Source: Oidiodendron maius Zn (lineage: Eukaryota > Ascomycota > Leotiomycetes > Myxotrichaceae). From it: a stretch of DNA of 64,000 nucleotides. The DNA lies in contig KN832874.1 of the NCBI GenBank assembly GCA_000827325.1, positions 1,658,721-1,722,720 of the forward strand. The letters run 5' to 3'. Both the position numbers and the translations under genes were made by a program. The notes beneath the pieces were generated by a model. The model searched no databases. It was not told the DNA's origin and was given only the letters and a program-made list of their open reading frames with translations. Positions 1 to 11,357 of this stretch are shown here, one piece after another; positions within the stretch are counted from its first letter, which is position 1; each line of letters opens with the position of its first letter.

Positions 1-455
1 AGCCAGCACCAGAGTCCGACGGATACTTGGGGCAGGAGTCTCACTGGGTTTGCAAAGCTGCCAAAGGAGTCACGCCAGGCAATATTCCACAGAAATTTCG
101 TAGGAAACCGCCCAGCAGACGATAAGGGTCCGGATCCAAAAGTCATAGATGGAGTCATGTTGCGGCAGCAGTATTTCATGGGCGAAGATGTGATAGCAAG
201 ACAACTCGTCGAGGAAGTTCGCGAGATATACCACACGCGGAACTGTACATATGGCAGTCGAAACTCTGGTGCGAAACATCACCGTGCGAGTTAATATCCA
301 CGACCAGCGCGGGCACCACGATCCAAAGGGTGGACCTGAGAGCTGGGCGGCGTATGCTCATATTGGCTCGCACCATCGGAGGAGGCTAAAGTAGCACTTT
401 CAGGAAGACAAGGATATTTCCATTCTCGAAGAGCGGACGCAGCCTTCTCCTGATG
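1..455 (+). pseudogene. Decayed fragment of a fungal hypothetical protein
   Basis: Frame 1 is open from the window edge to about 290 and encodes a plausible protein segment, including the stretch VIDGVMLRQQYFMGEDVIA followed by an acidic helix-like segment. The likely continuation (residues reading RVNIHDQRGHHDPKGG) lies in another frame, and a third frame carries the next stretch to about 455. This is the pattern of a gene broken by frameshifts. The style resembles uncharacterised fungal proteins with a weak F-box-like start, but I do not recognise the family with certainty. The 5' end is outside the window. Confidence 0.3.
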
Positions 456-922
456 AGATGAGACGGACTCAAGAGGATGACCGGATCCAATCTGAGAGAG
501 GGTCGGTGGAATGGTCCGAGACATTAAGTCTGAGCGGCCGGTGCCGTTGCGGTTGCCAGCGTTTGGGTGGTTAGCTATTTCGGTCGTTTATGGGATGATT
601 TACTTTACATCGGCTGGACTTATTTGTAGAGGATTAGTGCGTGCAAGGGAGAGATCTTCGTTACCTACAGGCTACAGGCTACGGGATACAGAATGGGGAT
701 ATGGTTATGGACAAGATTTACGGATCAGAAACATGTTTTGAGAACAGCTTTGGTTGCTGCGGGTTTTGCTGTGCAGGGCTCAGCCGAGCGAGTCTGGATA
801 TTGCTAGAATATGCTTAGCGGATCTTCGATACCTGCCTGTGGGCTTCGCGCTGTATCTTGGGCGTATAAGAACGTCAGTCATCGCCGTCATCATCATCAT
901 CATCCTCCCTCTTTTGTCCTAC

Positions 923-2770
923 TTAGCCTTTCATAGTCGTAACTTCTCCAATAATATGCACCTCAAGCGCTTTGTCATCGATTTGAACTTCCCCCCTTCG
1001 GACTAGTTCTACGTCAGGAACAAGGGAGTGTTTTTCGCCATCAAACAGTGCATCGATTTCCTCAACCGATTTTCCCTTAGTCTCAACCCAGTAGTACCAC
1101 TACTGCCGTCAGCCATGAGAAGAATTCCTTTGGAAGCAAACAACTCACAATGAGACCTAGGATTACAATGTCCCATGATGCGTTGACCATATACATTTTC
1201 CAGCCGATATTGGTGAGGCCGATTGGCATGATGAACACAAACAAGAGTCTACAGACATCAGTTATTACAGCCGAAATGTCAACGGCCTTGAAACCTACGC
1301 TAAAGCATTCAGAGAGAAGGATGTCGCAGCGTATCCATTAGCACGGATCGAGTAATTCATGACTTCGGGTGGGTAGAGAGTGAGCAGTGGTGTCCAAGCA
1401 ATCGAGTAGAAGCCCTGGAATAGGAACATCACGGCAACATCGCCATATACGATAGCATTAGAAGCACCGGTTGGATTGTCAGCATAGACCTTGGATAGGC
1501 CTCCAATAATGAAAAGACAAGCGATGAGGAGAACTTGGGATAGAATTGCTGTAGGTCTGCGGCCCCATTTGGCAACAAGATGAGTGCCAGCGAGACAGCA
1601 GCCGAGACACCACACGTTTAGCACGACATTCTGAGCAGTTAGTATTGTCCTCCAGCGTGGAATTCGAAACTTACGGCTTTCAGTTGTTGAATGTTGCTTG
1701 TGATACCTGCAGTGTCAAGTTCGGCACCGAGATAATACGAAGCAATGATGTTTCCAGCAATGCAAGAAAAGGGGCCTGGTGACATTCCAATAAGGAACCT
1801 CTTTCTCGCGCCTGGAGACTTGACAATCTCCTTGGGGCTCATAGTTCGGCCCTCTTCTTTCTCCCACTTAAGCGTATCTATAATTTCCTTATAGACGACG
1901 AGGACAACAGGGTCGGAGAGATCCCCGTTAGCATTAGTTTGTGCAACGGCAAGACGGGCTTCATCGAGATAACCTTCATGAACAAGCCAACGTGGGGATT
2001 CGGGTCTTGGTTGATCAGCTGGACCGTGAGATGGTGGAAATTATCGTTATATACTCACATGAATGGTAAAATAATAATGCAGAGGATAGAGAAGATTCCC
2101 TGAAAGAGCGAAGGGGCACGCCATGCCCAAGTCGTGTTCCATGTTCCCGTACCGAGAGTAATACCCGCGGCAAGGAGTGCGCCAACACTATGAAGGTCAT
2201 AAGTCATAGCATACATTACTATAAGTACTTTTGTACTCACTAATAGAAGTCGTTCAGTAACCCTACTCCCCAGGCACGCCATCGACTAGAGAAGGTCTCA
2301 GAGAGATAGACCGCACCCGCAATTCCCGAGACGGCAGACCCAAAGCCGAGAACAATGCGAGCTACGACGAACATAGCGATGTTTTGTGCAGCTGTTTGGA
2401 GAAGAATACCGATAAGTGTGATTACAGCTCCCCAGAAAAGAGTGGGACGTCGGCCGAGGCGATCACTCATGATTCCTGAGAAAATTGGGCCCCAGAAACC
2501 ACCGATGAAAATGGACGCTGTGTTTAAACCTGTCGTTGCGGCATTCAAGTTGAAGTAGTTAGTATACGAGGGCAAGATATTGAGGCCGTTCATCATTGAG
2601 CCATCATATCCATTAGTCTAAGAACTGTTAGTAGTAGGAAGACGAGAGGGGGGACTTGCGCATACAGCAGATTGAACCATAGAGCAAAAAAGGAGCAAAA
2701 TGGATACATTTACAGTAGACTCTGGTACCCATGCGGGCAGCCACGTTCCAGTTGCTGATCTTTTGAGCAT
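923..2770 (-). CDS. MFS sugar transporter (sugar porter family)
   Basis: A 516-residue major facilitator of the plasma membrane, most like fungal hexose/lactose-type sugar porters. Exons read by eye: 2666-2770, 2241-2617, 2059-2187, 1675-2005, 1299-1630, 1149-1248 and 923-1099; the sum is a multiple of three. Family signatures are present: NGYDGSMMNG in helix 1, DRLGRRPTLFWG in the loop after helix 2, PESPRWLVHEG at the start of the central loop, the second GRR (KWGRRPTA), and the C-terminal WVETKGKSVEEID. The start chosen gives a short tail before helix 1. The gene looks intact. The substrate cannot be read from sequence; lactose, cellobiose and hexose carriers share these motifs. The preceding region (after 2770) holds A/T-rich direct repeats rather than a partner gene. 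Confidence 0.88.
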
Positions 2771-5700
2771 TTTAGTGGTCAGTCAAGGACAGTTTGGAAC
2801 TGAGGTTGAGATGTCAGCGACCTGAAACAACCAGGCACTCCGACTTAAGCACGATGAGATTTTTAAATTTTTAAATTTTTAAAATGAGCTAGAATGGTGT
2901 CCGTGATAAAGTATACATATCATTCCACGATATATGAGGCTTTCTGGAGATGCAACGTCGCATGGCTACCTCCTTTCCCATTCCAGCGTGCTAGCGATAA
3001 CGATTTCCACTAAAAGATGACATGGCTTCGAAGCAAAGGAGATGACTGGATTACCAGAAAGCCAAAACGATAAGTAAGTGGTCAAGCTTTCCCTCCCCAT
3101 GGTATGATACGACATGTAGAGCTCAAGAGTGGGATGGCCGGTTCGGCTAACTAACCAGAACGAGGGATCGGCGGGGTCACACCCGGTACCTAGATAACCT
3201 GCTTGAAACTGTCATTGAAGCCAGTGAAATGGCTCGACAAACGATAAACCAGCGCGTACCAGGTTTGGGCATGTGATTCAAAAGCATACAGCACATCCCA
3301 AACGCGTATATCGACCCCTCACTTTTAACGTCAGGGCAGCAACCTGGCTCTGGAATTCGACTAGTTCTGTAGGAACATTCAATTATTACGCTCTGCATAC
3401 CATCACATTCATCGCATTTCCACAGCAATTATATCTCCGTTGCTCTTTTAGTCCCGAAGCTATTGTACGGAAATGGGATGGCACATATTCTAGCGATAAA
3501 ATACGGAAATGGGTTACGCTTTATTTTGTACGTCTAGAGATACCTTCCTGGCTTCTATATAGACTTGAAGATCTCAACTAGAGAAGTGCGAGTGACTTCC
3601 ACCCCATGAACTTAGTCTCAAATTCAAGTTTGTCACATCCCAGAGGTATCCATCTGCGTATCTATGTATAAATTCGTCCTCTCCGCCTCTCTACGGGCAC
3701 TAGTCCTGCGCTTTGACAGCCTCTCCTCAATGTCACTAGGCAATAGGATCCTGGGAATAGGGTACGTCTCTTCCTGTTCTAGTGTTAGCTGTGCGATAGG
3801 AAGATAGACAAGTAAACATCTACTGACAATCTCAGCCATTGATGGCGGCCATGCTGGATTGCTCGCCGACCGGTAGGTACGAATACTCAAGATGTTTTAC
3901 TTTGCCCCCATAGAGGATTTCTAGCGTAACATCGGACATAAACAGAGGTCGGGCAATTGAGCTGACATGTTATATTCATACCATTCCGTTATAATACTAA
4001 AAGCAATTAAAGGTAGCTGAAATTTTCTTTCGTAGATGTCTCTAAGTATATGTTGCAAATACATCATTGTTGTATAGTCTTACTCTATATTCTGCAGCAT
4101 TATGAGTGAGTTGCTATGCATCTTGCAGAGCGAGTGTTCTCATGATGTTCCTTTCTAATTTATTGCCCGATATCCTTTATACGCCGAGAAATTTTACATC
4201 CTAATATTAAGTATTGCTTCTACCAAATTCATTTCTTGGGATCTTCTTGTGCGCACGAGTAGTACTACTTCGTACTAATAGTTACAGTAGCTCGGCTCTA
4301 AGGGAGACTATTATTTTGGGCATCTACGTGGATTCTGTAACAACTAATTTACCTATCTGACAGTAACATACCGAAGAAAGAACTCAGCTTGCATGACCAG
4401 CAACGTACTGACTAAAACTGGTAACCGACCGACCAAATCGCGATACAAATTGTCCATTCATGGGTCACAAGTATGGCATTCTTAATATCTCCTTCAAGAT
4501 AGGCATAAAATTGTTGAAGCCTTGGCAGTTAAGATTCTCAGGTCGTGGTAACCATGACTGTACCGTGTGCGCAGTTCGGCATCGTCTTTCCGATCGAAAT
4601 CCATAGCGGATCGCTCACACGGCAGAGTTTTCACTGAGGGATACTAAACTTCGCGGGGCTTTCAATTTTCATTTGCTACCAGTAGGCCGAGCAGTATTTC
4701 TCCTCAGTTTGTCGAGCTTTTCGGATACAGCCTAGGTAACTCGCCCCTTACAGATGGATACCCCTTTCGGAGACAAAACCTGGTTTCGGTAATAGCTCGT
4801 CCGACGATTTGAGCGATTTTGTACGAAAGCAGAAGCAGTGGCGGCACAGAGGGAGAGGGATCACACTGGCCATTAGCTATTGGTTCCAGTTCTCCCAGTG
4901 CCCCATAGCGCTAGATCAGAAGTCCTCCGGGCGGAGATCAGGGGTGACTTTCTACTGGAGGTGGCGATAAAAAGAAACGCCGAGTGTCCCACGAGTCTCG
5001 GCCGGTGTGCCGCTTGGCTGTTTAGGCCAGCCTGACAGATAGGCTTACTGATGGCGCCAGGAACCAACGGATGATATTCAGGGGAATAAAAGTACGGAAA
5101 AGTAATATAAGCTGCGCGCTCAGCCAGATATCGAGCGCTTGTTCCTTTTTGATGGATGGGTTCTCAGTTATACATAGCAGAGAGCGGAAAAAGTTTTCCT
5201 CGGCCGTCTCGGATAGCATCTGGGCACCGGTTTGTTTTGCCTCAGATCTGTACCGGCGAATAATCACACTCCACATCCGTTTCCTGGACTCTTTTGAGGG
5301 GTAGTTTTGTGCCGGGAAGATATCGTGTATTCATCAAGTGGCCAATTGGAAGTAGCCGTGTGTGCCAAATCTGTTCATGAATTTAAGTGGGGCAAGGGTC
5401 TAGATTCCTTCTAGAAGGCAAAATATATTCGGAGAGGGGGCATCTGACAGCTTCAGTTACCGTTCAAGCTATTGGAAAGTCCTTTTAGTCCAGTCACTAC
5501 TCCAGACTATAGGATTCAGGTTAGCCAAATACAGAATAGCAATAAAGACTTTGGATTGCCTCCCTCTGGTATAAATTAGACGTCTAACCCCCACCCCAAT
5601 ATGGCGTTTGCCTTGATCTTGATATCCCCGTCTCTGGCTGTGCCATTCCTTTCTATTATTCCATTTTACCCACACTCCTTCAAACCAGTCCTAGACAAAT

Positions 5701-5794
5701 ATTACCTTCCTTTAAGAGTCATCACTTACTACATTCTTTGTGGAAAAGTCCCGCTCTATTTCTATTCTACCACTGTACCACTTTGCAAGGCAAG
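2771..5794. other. Long region without a supportable gene
   Basis: About 3 kb with only short open frames. An A/T direct repeat (three copies of a TTTTAAA-type unit) lies near 2862-2884. A possible small minus-strand gene may lie at 3633-3940: a 3' frame rich in Arg and Glu and an upstream ATG at 3940, but I could not join them convincingly. The rest is AT-rich and frequently stopped in all frames. Confidence 0.5.
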
Positions 5795-6694
5795 ATGAAA
5801 ACTCAAAGCCTCATCGCGGCAGCCGGCCTGTTTTACGCATCCCGGGTCTATTCCCAGGATACCATCTATAGTGGAACTGGATTTGGTACCTACTACTATG
5901 ATGTGGAGCAGTTGGACGCTTGTGGCAACGATTTTGGTCCTCAGAATGAAGGCGCAGTAGAGTGCAGCCTCTCGACTGCATTGTCGCTTGATCAAGTAAA
6001 CTCCCAGTATCTTGTTGCTATGAATCATAGTCAACTTGTTGGGGATATGGCTACCTATTGTGGGAAAAGAGTTATTGTCTCCGTCAATGGCGTCCCGTCT
6101 AGCCTGCCGCTCTTTATTGGCGACGGATGCCAGCGATGCGGCACCGGTTCATCCTCGAGTGATAGCTGGGATCCAAATGGCGCCCCTGGACTAGACTTTA
6201 GCTACTCTGTCCTCAGTGAGCTATCTTCTAGTGCGTGCTCTGACGGCCATATCTCTATCAGCTGGGAGATCGTAGATGACACGCTTTACAACTTTGACAC
6301 GAATGCTCCTGGGAGTCCAGAGGGACCAGTGGGAGATAGTGGAAGCAACAGCCCAGCAACTACCGCGGCGGCTGCTGATCCTACTCCTGCTTCCCAAGCG
6401 ACTGACCCTGCTCTTAGCCCTAGTGTTGATTCTTCGACAGAAGATCCTGCCCCAACAACATTGGTTACGGTCGTGGTAACCGCTATCAGCACTGTCTCTC
6501 CCACAGTCTCTACCGACCTTTCGATCCCGGCCTCTCCAACAATTGACAATGCCAGTGAGCCCTGTGCGACAGGGGCTTGGCAGTGTAATGCCAATGTTCT
6601 GGAACAATGTCTCAATGACAGCTGGACTGCCCGCTTCACTTGCGATACAGGCCTTACATGCCAAGGAGGCAGCAGTCCCTACTGTGCACCCTAG
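5795..6694 (+). CDS. Secreted expansin-like (double-psi barrel) protein with Cys-rich C-terminal module
   Basis: A single-exon, 299-residue protein. Residues 1-20 form a signal peptide ending near VYS-QD. Residues about 22-165 resemble the RlpA/barwin double-psi beta-barrel of fungal expansin-like and cerato-platanin-neighbour proteins: a GTGFGTYYY start, ACGNDFG, and a later TYCGKRVIVSVNG strand. A Ser/Thr/Pro/Ala-rich linker follows (about 168-255), typical of O-glycosylated spacers. The last 42 residues hold six cysteines (CATGAWQC...C...C...C...C) and look like a small carbohydrate-binding module of the kind found on fungal wall proteins. The ATG at 5795 is preferred over the in-frame one at 5738 because it starts the signal peptide. 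Likely acts outside the cell on or at polysaccharide. The binding target is unknown. Confidence 0.75.
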   Translation: MKTQSLIAAAGLFYASRVYSQDTIYSGTGFGTYYYDVEQLDACGNDFGPQNEGAVECSLSTALSLDQVNSQYLVAMNHSQLVGDMATYCGKRVIVSVNGVPSSLPLFIGDGCQRCGTGSSSSDSWDPNGAPGLDFSYSVLSELSSSACSDGHISISWEIVDDTLYNFDTNAPGSPEGPVGDSGSNSPATTAAAADPTPASQATDPALSPSVDSSTEDPAPTTLVTVVVTAISTVSPTVSTDLSIPASPTIDNASEPCATGAWQCNANVLEQCLNDSWTARFTCDTGLTCQGGSSPYCAP

Positions 6695-7323
6695 GATAAA
6701 CTAGGTCGAGATCTTACGGAAGCATTATATTTTGTCGGAGAAAGTTTAAATAACTCAGTTCAGAATTTTTCAGTATTCCCAGAGTCCAGACTATCCTTCA
6801 CTGTCGCTTGATGCGCCTCGAACGATACTGGCTGGCCTACACTCGTTAACACTTTTATTTGGATTTATAAGTTAATGACTGATATCAGGGCCTCAGGCAT
6901 ATTAAGGGCGATACCGGACTGATACACGCAAAAAGCCTATGTACTGAGTACTCAGTCCTCTTGCATTGAGCTTGCATATAGAGTTTACGAGTCCTACGGA
7001 TCGTAAGCACGTATATAAGGACTGTATTGTAGCCGTAGGGAGGCTCGTTAAGTTTGTCTCTGTACCCACTCAATAGTCAATATAACTGAGTTTCACCTTG
7101 ATATCCAACTACAACCTGTGCATCTGATTAAAGCTAGCTATCCTCTTAAGACAACGTCAAGAAAGTTCATCCGTAATATATATACATATATTAAAAAGAT
7201 TGTGTACATGATACTCGTATGCTTGACAGTATTCGTCCTTTTAATTTTATATTGATTAGTTGCCTTATAGGTAACTTCAAGAACCACGGTATCTTCATAG
7301 TGTTTCATAAACCGTCTTTTTAT
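6695..7323. other. Intergenic, AT-rich, with one dispersed repeat copy
   Basis: No coding signal. The stretch contains the 51-base repeat core at 7073-7123, listed separately, and a TATATATACATATATT tract near 7180. Confidence 0.5.
7073..7123 (+). repeat. Dispersed 51-bp repeat core, copy 1
   Basis: The sequence from ATAGTCAATATAACTGAG through ACAACCTGTGCAT is repeated with a single difference at 32908-32958 and, inverted and more divergent, at 33690-33738. At the two distant copies it lies inside short insertions in a transposon. Here it stands alone, so this may be a fragment of the same MITE-like family. Confidence 0.75.
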
Positions 7324-7922
7324 CTAGCCCATGACTACCTTCGCTTTGGCCAAAACTGGCCCAGCATCCATATACACCTTGAGTTCTGTTGCCCAATAGC
7401 CACCAACCCCCCTTCCGTCAGGAGCCTTATTGAGTTTCAACAATAGCAACTCGTGTACCTTAACGTCTTCTTTCTGCGCATCTGCTTTAAACACAGACCT
7501 GATTTAGTATCGACTAATTAGTCTTGTTGCTTTGTCTTCGCTACTCCAAAGGCAACGAATTTCTGAGCTACTCACACAGAAACCGACTCGCACACAATCC
7601 TTCTCTGCCCATCTTCCTCATCTATATCCCAAACCTGAATATCACCGCCGTTATGGCCAAACCGCTCCAGGTTCTTTTCCCTCTTCTCTAAAAAACCGTC
7701 AACCTGATCTTTAGCCACGGGCGGCCCTCCATTCGTAATAAACACAGCGTCTGGAGCCAGTAAGCTATTACACTGCTTTGCGAGATCGGAAGAGCGATCT
7801 AGCGCGTCAATCGCGGGGAGATAGGCTGCTAAGAAAGCGATGCCTGGGCTTGCTAGTGAGGGGATGGAGGCGACGGGTCCACTATAGTGAGTCGGTAACT
7901 CATGTTTGCTTGCCGCTGCCAT
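7324..7922 (-). CDS. NTF2-like (SnoaL-type) small protein
   Basis: Two exons, 7576-7922 and 7324-7498, joined across a GTGAGT...CAG intron, give 173 residues in frame. The split codon makes a Val and restores a frame that otherwise stops. The protein starts MAAASKHELP, has a helical N-terminal half (AIDALDRSSDLAKQCNSLL) with a strand-like segment APDAVFITNGGPPVAKDQV, and ends in alternating strand-like segments (KVHELLLLKLN, GGYWATELKVYMDAG). This order fits the cone-shaped NTF2-like fold used by SnoaL-type isomerases and many fungal orphan proteins. No catalytic residues can be assigned with confidence and the role is unknown. It looks intact. Confidence 0.7.
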
Positions 7923-8711
7923 AGTTATAAATCAACAAGCGAGGAAAGGGCAGTTTTAGTAAGTTACTGAGTTTGATAGAATTGAATGCGCAAGTTGAAT
8001 GAATATCCCGAAGAACATTCTTATTATCCTAAATGGCGAGACGTCTTCGCTTCGTCGCCAAGTGCAACCCCACTTTCACCCGCCAACAGATGATGCGATG
8101 TTCATTTGGCCGTAGTATATAAACAACTACTTGGAGGGTTATTTGTTTTAGGAATGCGTTGCACCAGCGTCTTAGCTGCGCTCTGTGTCTCGCCCCTAGC
8201 CACGTGACGACCGTTCGGCCATAACAAGATCGGTCTCTTTTGCGGCTTTGTTACGCAAGTGGACCCGGTGCTAAGATAACATGATCGAATTCAACTGCGG
8301 GGTGCCGCTTCGTGCTCTTGATTTGTCCCCACTTGGCAATGCTTTCGATGACCCTTTTTTTTCTCGAGAATTCAACGGGGTCCACTCTGCTGCAATGTAG
8401 TTGGAAAATGGGAAAATTATGCTAGGCGATGACGAACGAATTTTACATGGGTTGACAATATTGATCCATCCCACCTTACTCAACTAGATTACAGTCCCTA
8501 GGTCTCTTTGCTCAGCCCACTCGTAGTGAAATTTAATATTATAGGAATATTCAGGAAATGAATATCATAATTAATCATTGTTGTCTAATTCTAATGACTT
8601 TAGGGCCAGATGCAAGTTGTAGAGAAATTGACCTCGCGTCTAGGCAGTAGACCATCATCTGCTGGATGTCTTCGGACCGCATGCCAGTACACAGTGACTG
8701 ACCTAAGCCTT
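7923..8711. other. Intergenic region between NTF2-like and velvet genes
   Basis: No supportable gene. A CACGTGAC E-box-like site lies near 8202. The stretch serves as upstream region of the NTF2-like gene and downstream region of the velvet gene. Confidence 0.4.
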
Positions 8712-9778
8712 CTATTTCAGATCAAATGCGATCTGGTGAGTACGCTTCCTGGAAATATTGTCAGGAGAAGTTACAGCCGTTGCAGGAGGTGCCGGCGCAG
8801 GGAGATCTGGAAGAAGATGATCAGAGAACGGATGGTTAGGCTTGGCCCATCGCTGTGTTTCGCCTAGAGGTACTCGAATATCTTGTCCAGCTGAGCTTTC
8901 GTCACTGAGGAATTTCTTCCCGCCTCGATACTCTCGATTGCTTACAGGGTAGTCAGCTCGTGCGTTCTCATCCTCTATAATGGCCTCTTGGCCCTTGTTC
9001 CGTTTGCCACCTTCCCCGCGCAATCTCACCCGGCAGCCCTGTTCAGCGACCAGCTTAATCAGTTCAGGACTCTTGAGCAGCCCTGGGAATTTCTTCGCGC
9101 TGTAGACGGTGAACTCAGCAGATTTGACCCCAAGACGCCAGCTAATGGATGGATTAGAAAAAACAGTAGGAATCGGTGATCTGGCCTGCTCGTTTGAAGG
9201 CTCTGCATCGGTATCCTTGTCGTCTTTTGTCGCTTCGTAGAGATTGAAGCTCAGGCGGTACCTTCCCTCCTTGCAAACTGAAAGATCAGGGAAGATAAAG
9301 TATCCGGCCGGGCGGGGACGGTCTAAGAAGGTCATGCCGGAAACGGGCGCACCATCGAGGACAGGTACGTGCAGCATTAGGCGCTGCTTGTGGCCCTGAG
9401 TAACAGGACGAGTGCTCTCCAAAGTAGTGAACAAGAAGAAGTTGCTATTGTAGCTAGACGTCACATCCGTACAGTCGGCGCCATTGCCCTCGAAGATACG
9501 CAGCTCGACGACGGGTGGTGGATCGACTGGTCTCCTGTCGGTGTAGGCTACCATCAAATGTTAGTTACCGAATGTATTCTTCGGGAGAGGCATTAAATCT
9601 TACACTTCGCACCCGACCCGCACGCTCTTGCGCGTTCCGGCTGCTGGATAACAGTCAAATAATACGTTAGTGTCCGGGCCTCCTTCGTATTGCGGGTGAG
9701 AGATGTATTCTTCCGGCCCCTACACATGCCGGCTGTCGTCGTTGTCAAGGCAGAACTGTCTGATAGGTTGTTCCTCAT
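8712..9778 (-). CDS. VeA-type velvet-domain regulator, short form
   Basis: Two exons, 9604-9778 and 8712-9547, give 336 residues; the 56-base intron interrupts the codon before [13 protein letters not shown]. The velvet domain covers roughly residues 30-215: [79 protein letters not shown], and [11 protein letters not shown]...[12 protein letters not shown]. These segments match VeA rather than VelB or VosA. VeA acts in the nucleus with VelB and LaeA to couple development to secondary metabolism. The tail after the domain is only about 120 residues, ending near [12 protein letters not shown], with a basic RKR patch; usual VeA is about 500-600 residues with a PEST region. It may be a paralogue or a truncated copy. 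The N-terminus is also unlike typical VeA. Confidence 0.85.
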
Positions 9779-10764
9779 AGTTGCTGCTTGGCAATCTTTA
9801 CTTGCGATAGGATCGCAGTGTTATCACGTTATTCGGATTCTTGGAACCTAGCTCAGGTACAGTGACACCTAACCTTTGTCCCTAGTTAGATTCTCTCGCG
9901 AGTAAAAGTATATCATTAAGACGACAATGGTCTATAGTGTATATAGGAAGAGATATATTCGAAATGGACAACAGCCTTCTGTCCCGTGCATACAGTTGCA
10001 TTTCCCCACTGTCCAACTGCATTACATATGCAATAGTAGAATGTCGGATCTCATCTCAAAATGGAGCGACTTCCGTAGAATTCTATTCTGTTTATTAAGC
10101 TGCTAATTTGCGTAGTGCCTCCTCGCCGAGTACTCAAGGCGCCAATAAAATAGCTGGATTATTTTGCCAGGACAGTTTTCATTCCTTTCAGATAAGTTGT
10201 CTTCCGGTATTTGCCGGGGTTAGTAGTAGCCCATTACAAGAGACTGTCATTACATGATGTTATGGCATTTCACCACTCTCGTTACATTCGCACCCCTTAG
10301 TAGATCAAGCCTAGATGATGACCAATCAACCCCAAATAGTGCCGTGTATTCGAGGGCCACATCACTAAGCCTCGCACCCTATATTTCGATTAGCTCGCAT
10401 AGCAACTCTAGTACAAAGAGAAGTGATATAGTGGGTCTCTTGCCATACCCAGTGGGCAAGGGCCACACGTAAATAAACAACTTTAAAACAGGTGAGTTAT
10501 ATCGCGGAGCAACTAACTACGCCAGCGGGCGAATTAATCATTCCTGTCCGAGCGGCAGACGAAAGCGTAATTGCGAGGTTCTTATAAGCGTAGATCCTGT
10601 CTCTACTATCGTTTTTGTCAATTGAATCACCACTTCTACCTCAATTCCCTCAAACCCTTTAATACTTCTTTGGCTGGTTTCTGTATAGGGCTAAAAATAA
10701 ATTGGGAATACCAAGCGAGGGTGTCCCTATCTGCGATACCTACAGTAGACAACGAACAGCCACT
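9779..10764. other. Region upstream of velvet gene, no gene seen
   Basis: The segment has no convincing coding frame. It includes the velvet promoter region and short AT-rich tracts (for example near 9910-9960). Confidence 0.4.
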
Positions 10765-10965
10765 ATGGCGCCAGTTCAGTGTTCAGTATCGGAAACAATG
10801 CGTGCTGTTGCGCGCTCTGCGTATAGCAAACCGTTCAGCAACGGTATCAGCATGGTGCGAACGCCGCAAATTACGCAGCCGGATGAGGTGCTGCTCAAAG
10901 CGCATGCCGCGAGCGTGAATCCAATTTACGTTAATTTGCAGATGGGAATGGTGAAAATGGCATCC
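10765..10965 (+). pseudogene. N-terminal fragment of a zinc-type alcohol dehydrogenase / quinone reductase
   Basis: About 65 residues from the ATG at 10765 match the start of the medium-chain dehydrogenase family: MRAVARSAYSKPFSNGISM, then a PDEVLLKAHAASVNPIYV segment corresponding to the GEVLIKVHAASVNP region of zinc-type alcohol dehydrogenases and quinone oxidoreductases. The similarity then stops; no nucleotide-binding GxGxxG domain follows. The frame continues to 11040 with unrelated residues. It is therefore a truncated relic. The lost 3' part may have been deleted or replaced. Confidence 0.6.
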
Positions 10966-11357
10966 AATGACGCGCCAGCACTTCTCTCATTCTCCCTCGC
11001 CTCAATCCCAAAATTGTTTAAACCAATACTATCTCTATAGCTCGCACGAAAAAGTAAGCCCCACAGAAAGAAACTTCGTGTATTTGCCGGCCCGGTCCCA
11101 AAAGCCCCCATTCATGGCAAACTGCAGAGCCAGGGAGAGTATCCAAGCTGTCTATGTATTATACCACATCATTTAGTAGCTTGCCTTCTAAACATTAGCA
11201 CCTTAATTCTTGGCACCAAAAAAGGGTAGGTTCGCAAAAGATATAGTGCCAGAGAAAATGCGGCGGAAAAGTGGACTACTTGTTATAGATTGTAACCTAT
11301 CTATATTAACGCTATCCCTGAAACCAACCCAAAGTAACTTATCCTACTAAGAGCTTA

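Noticed and set aside
2597-2670. Apparent frameshift between the first two exons of the first sugar transporter
   Set aside because: Recounting the T run showed six bases; with that the exon join keeps frame and no frameshift exists.
5022-5276. Possible membrane-like minus-strand frame
   Set aside because: Short, no start context, and an equally open plus-strand frame overlaps it.
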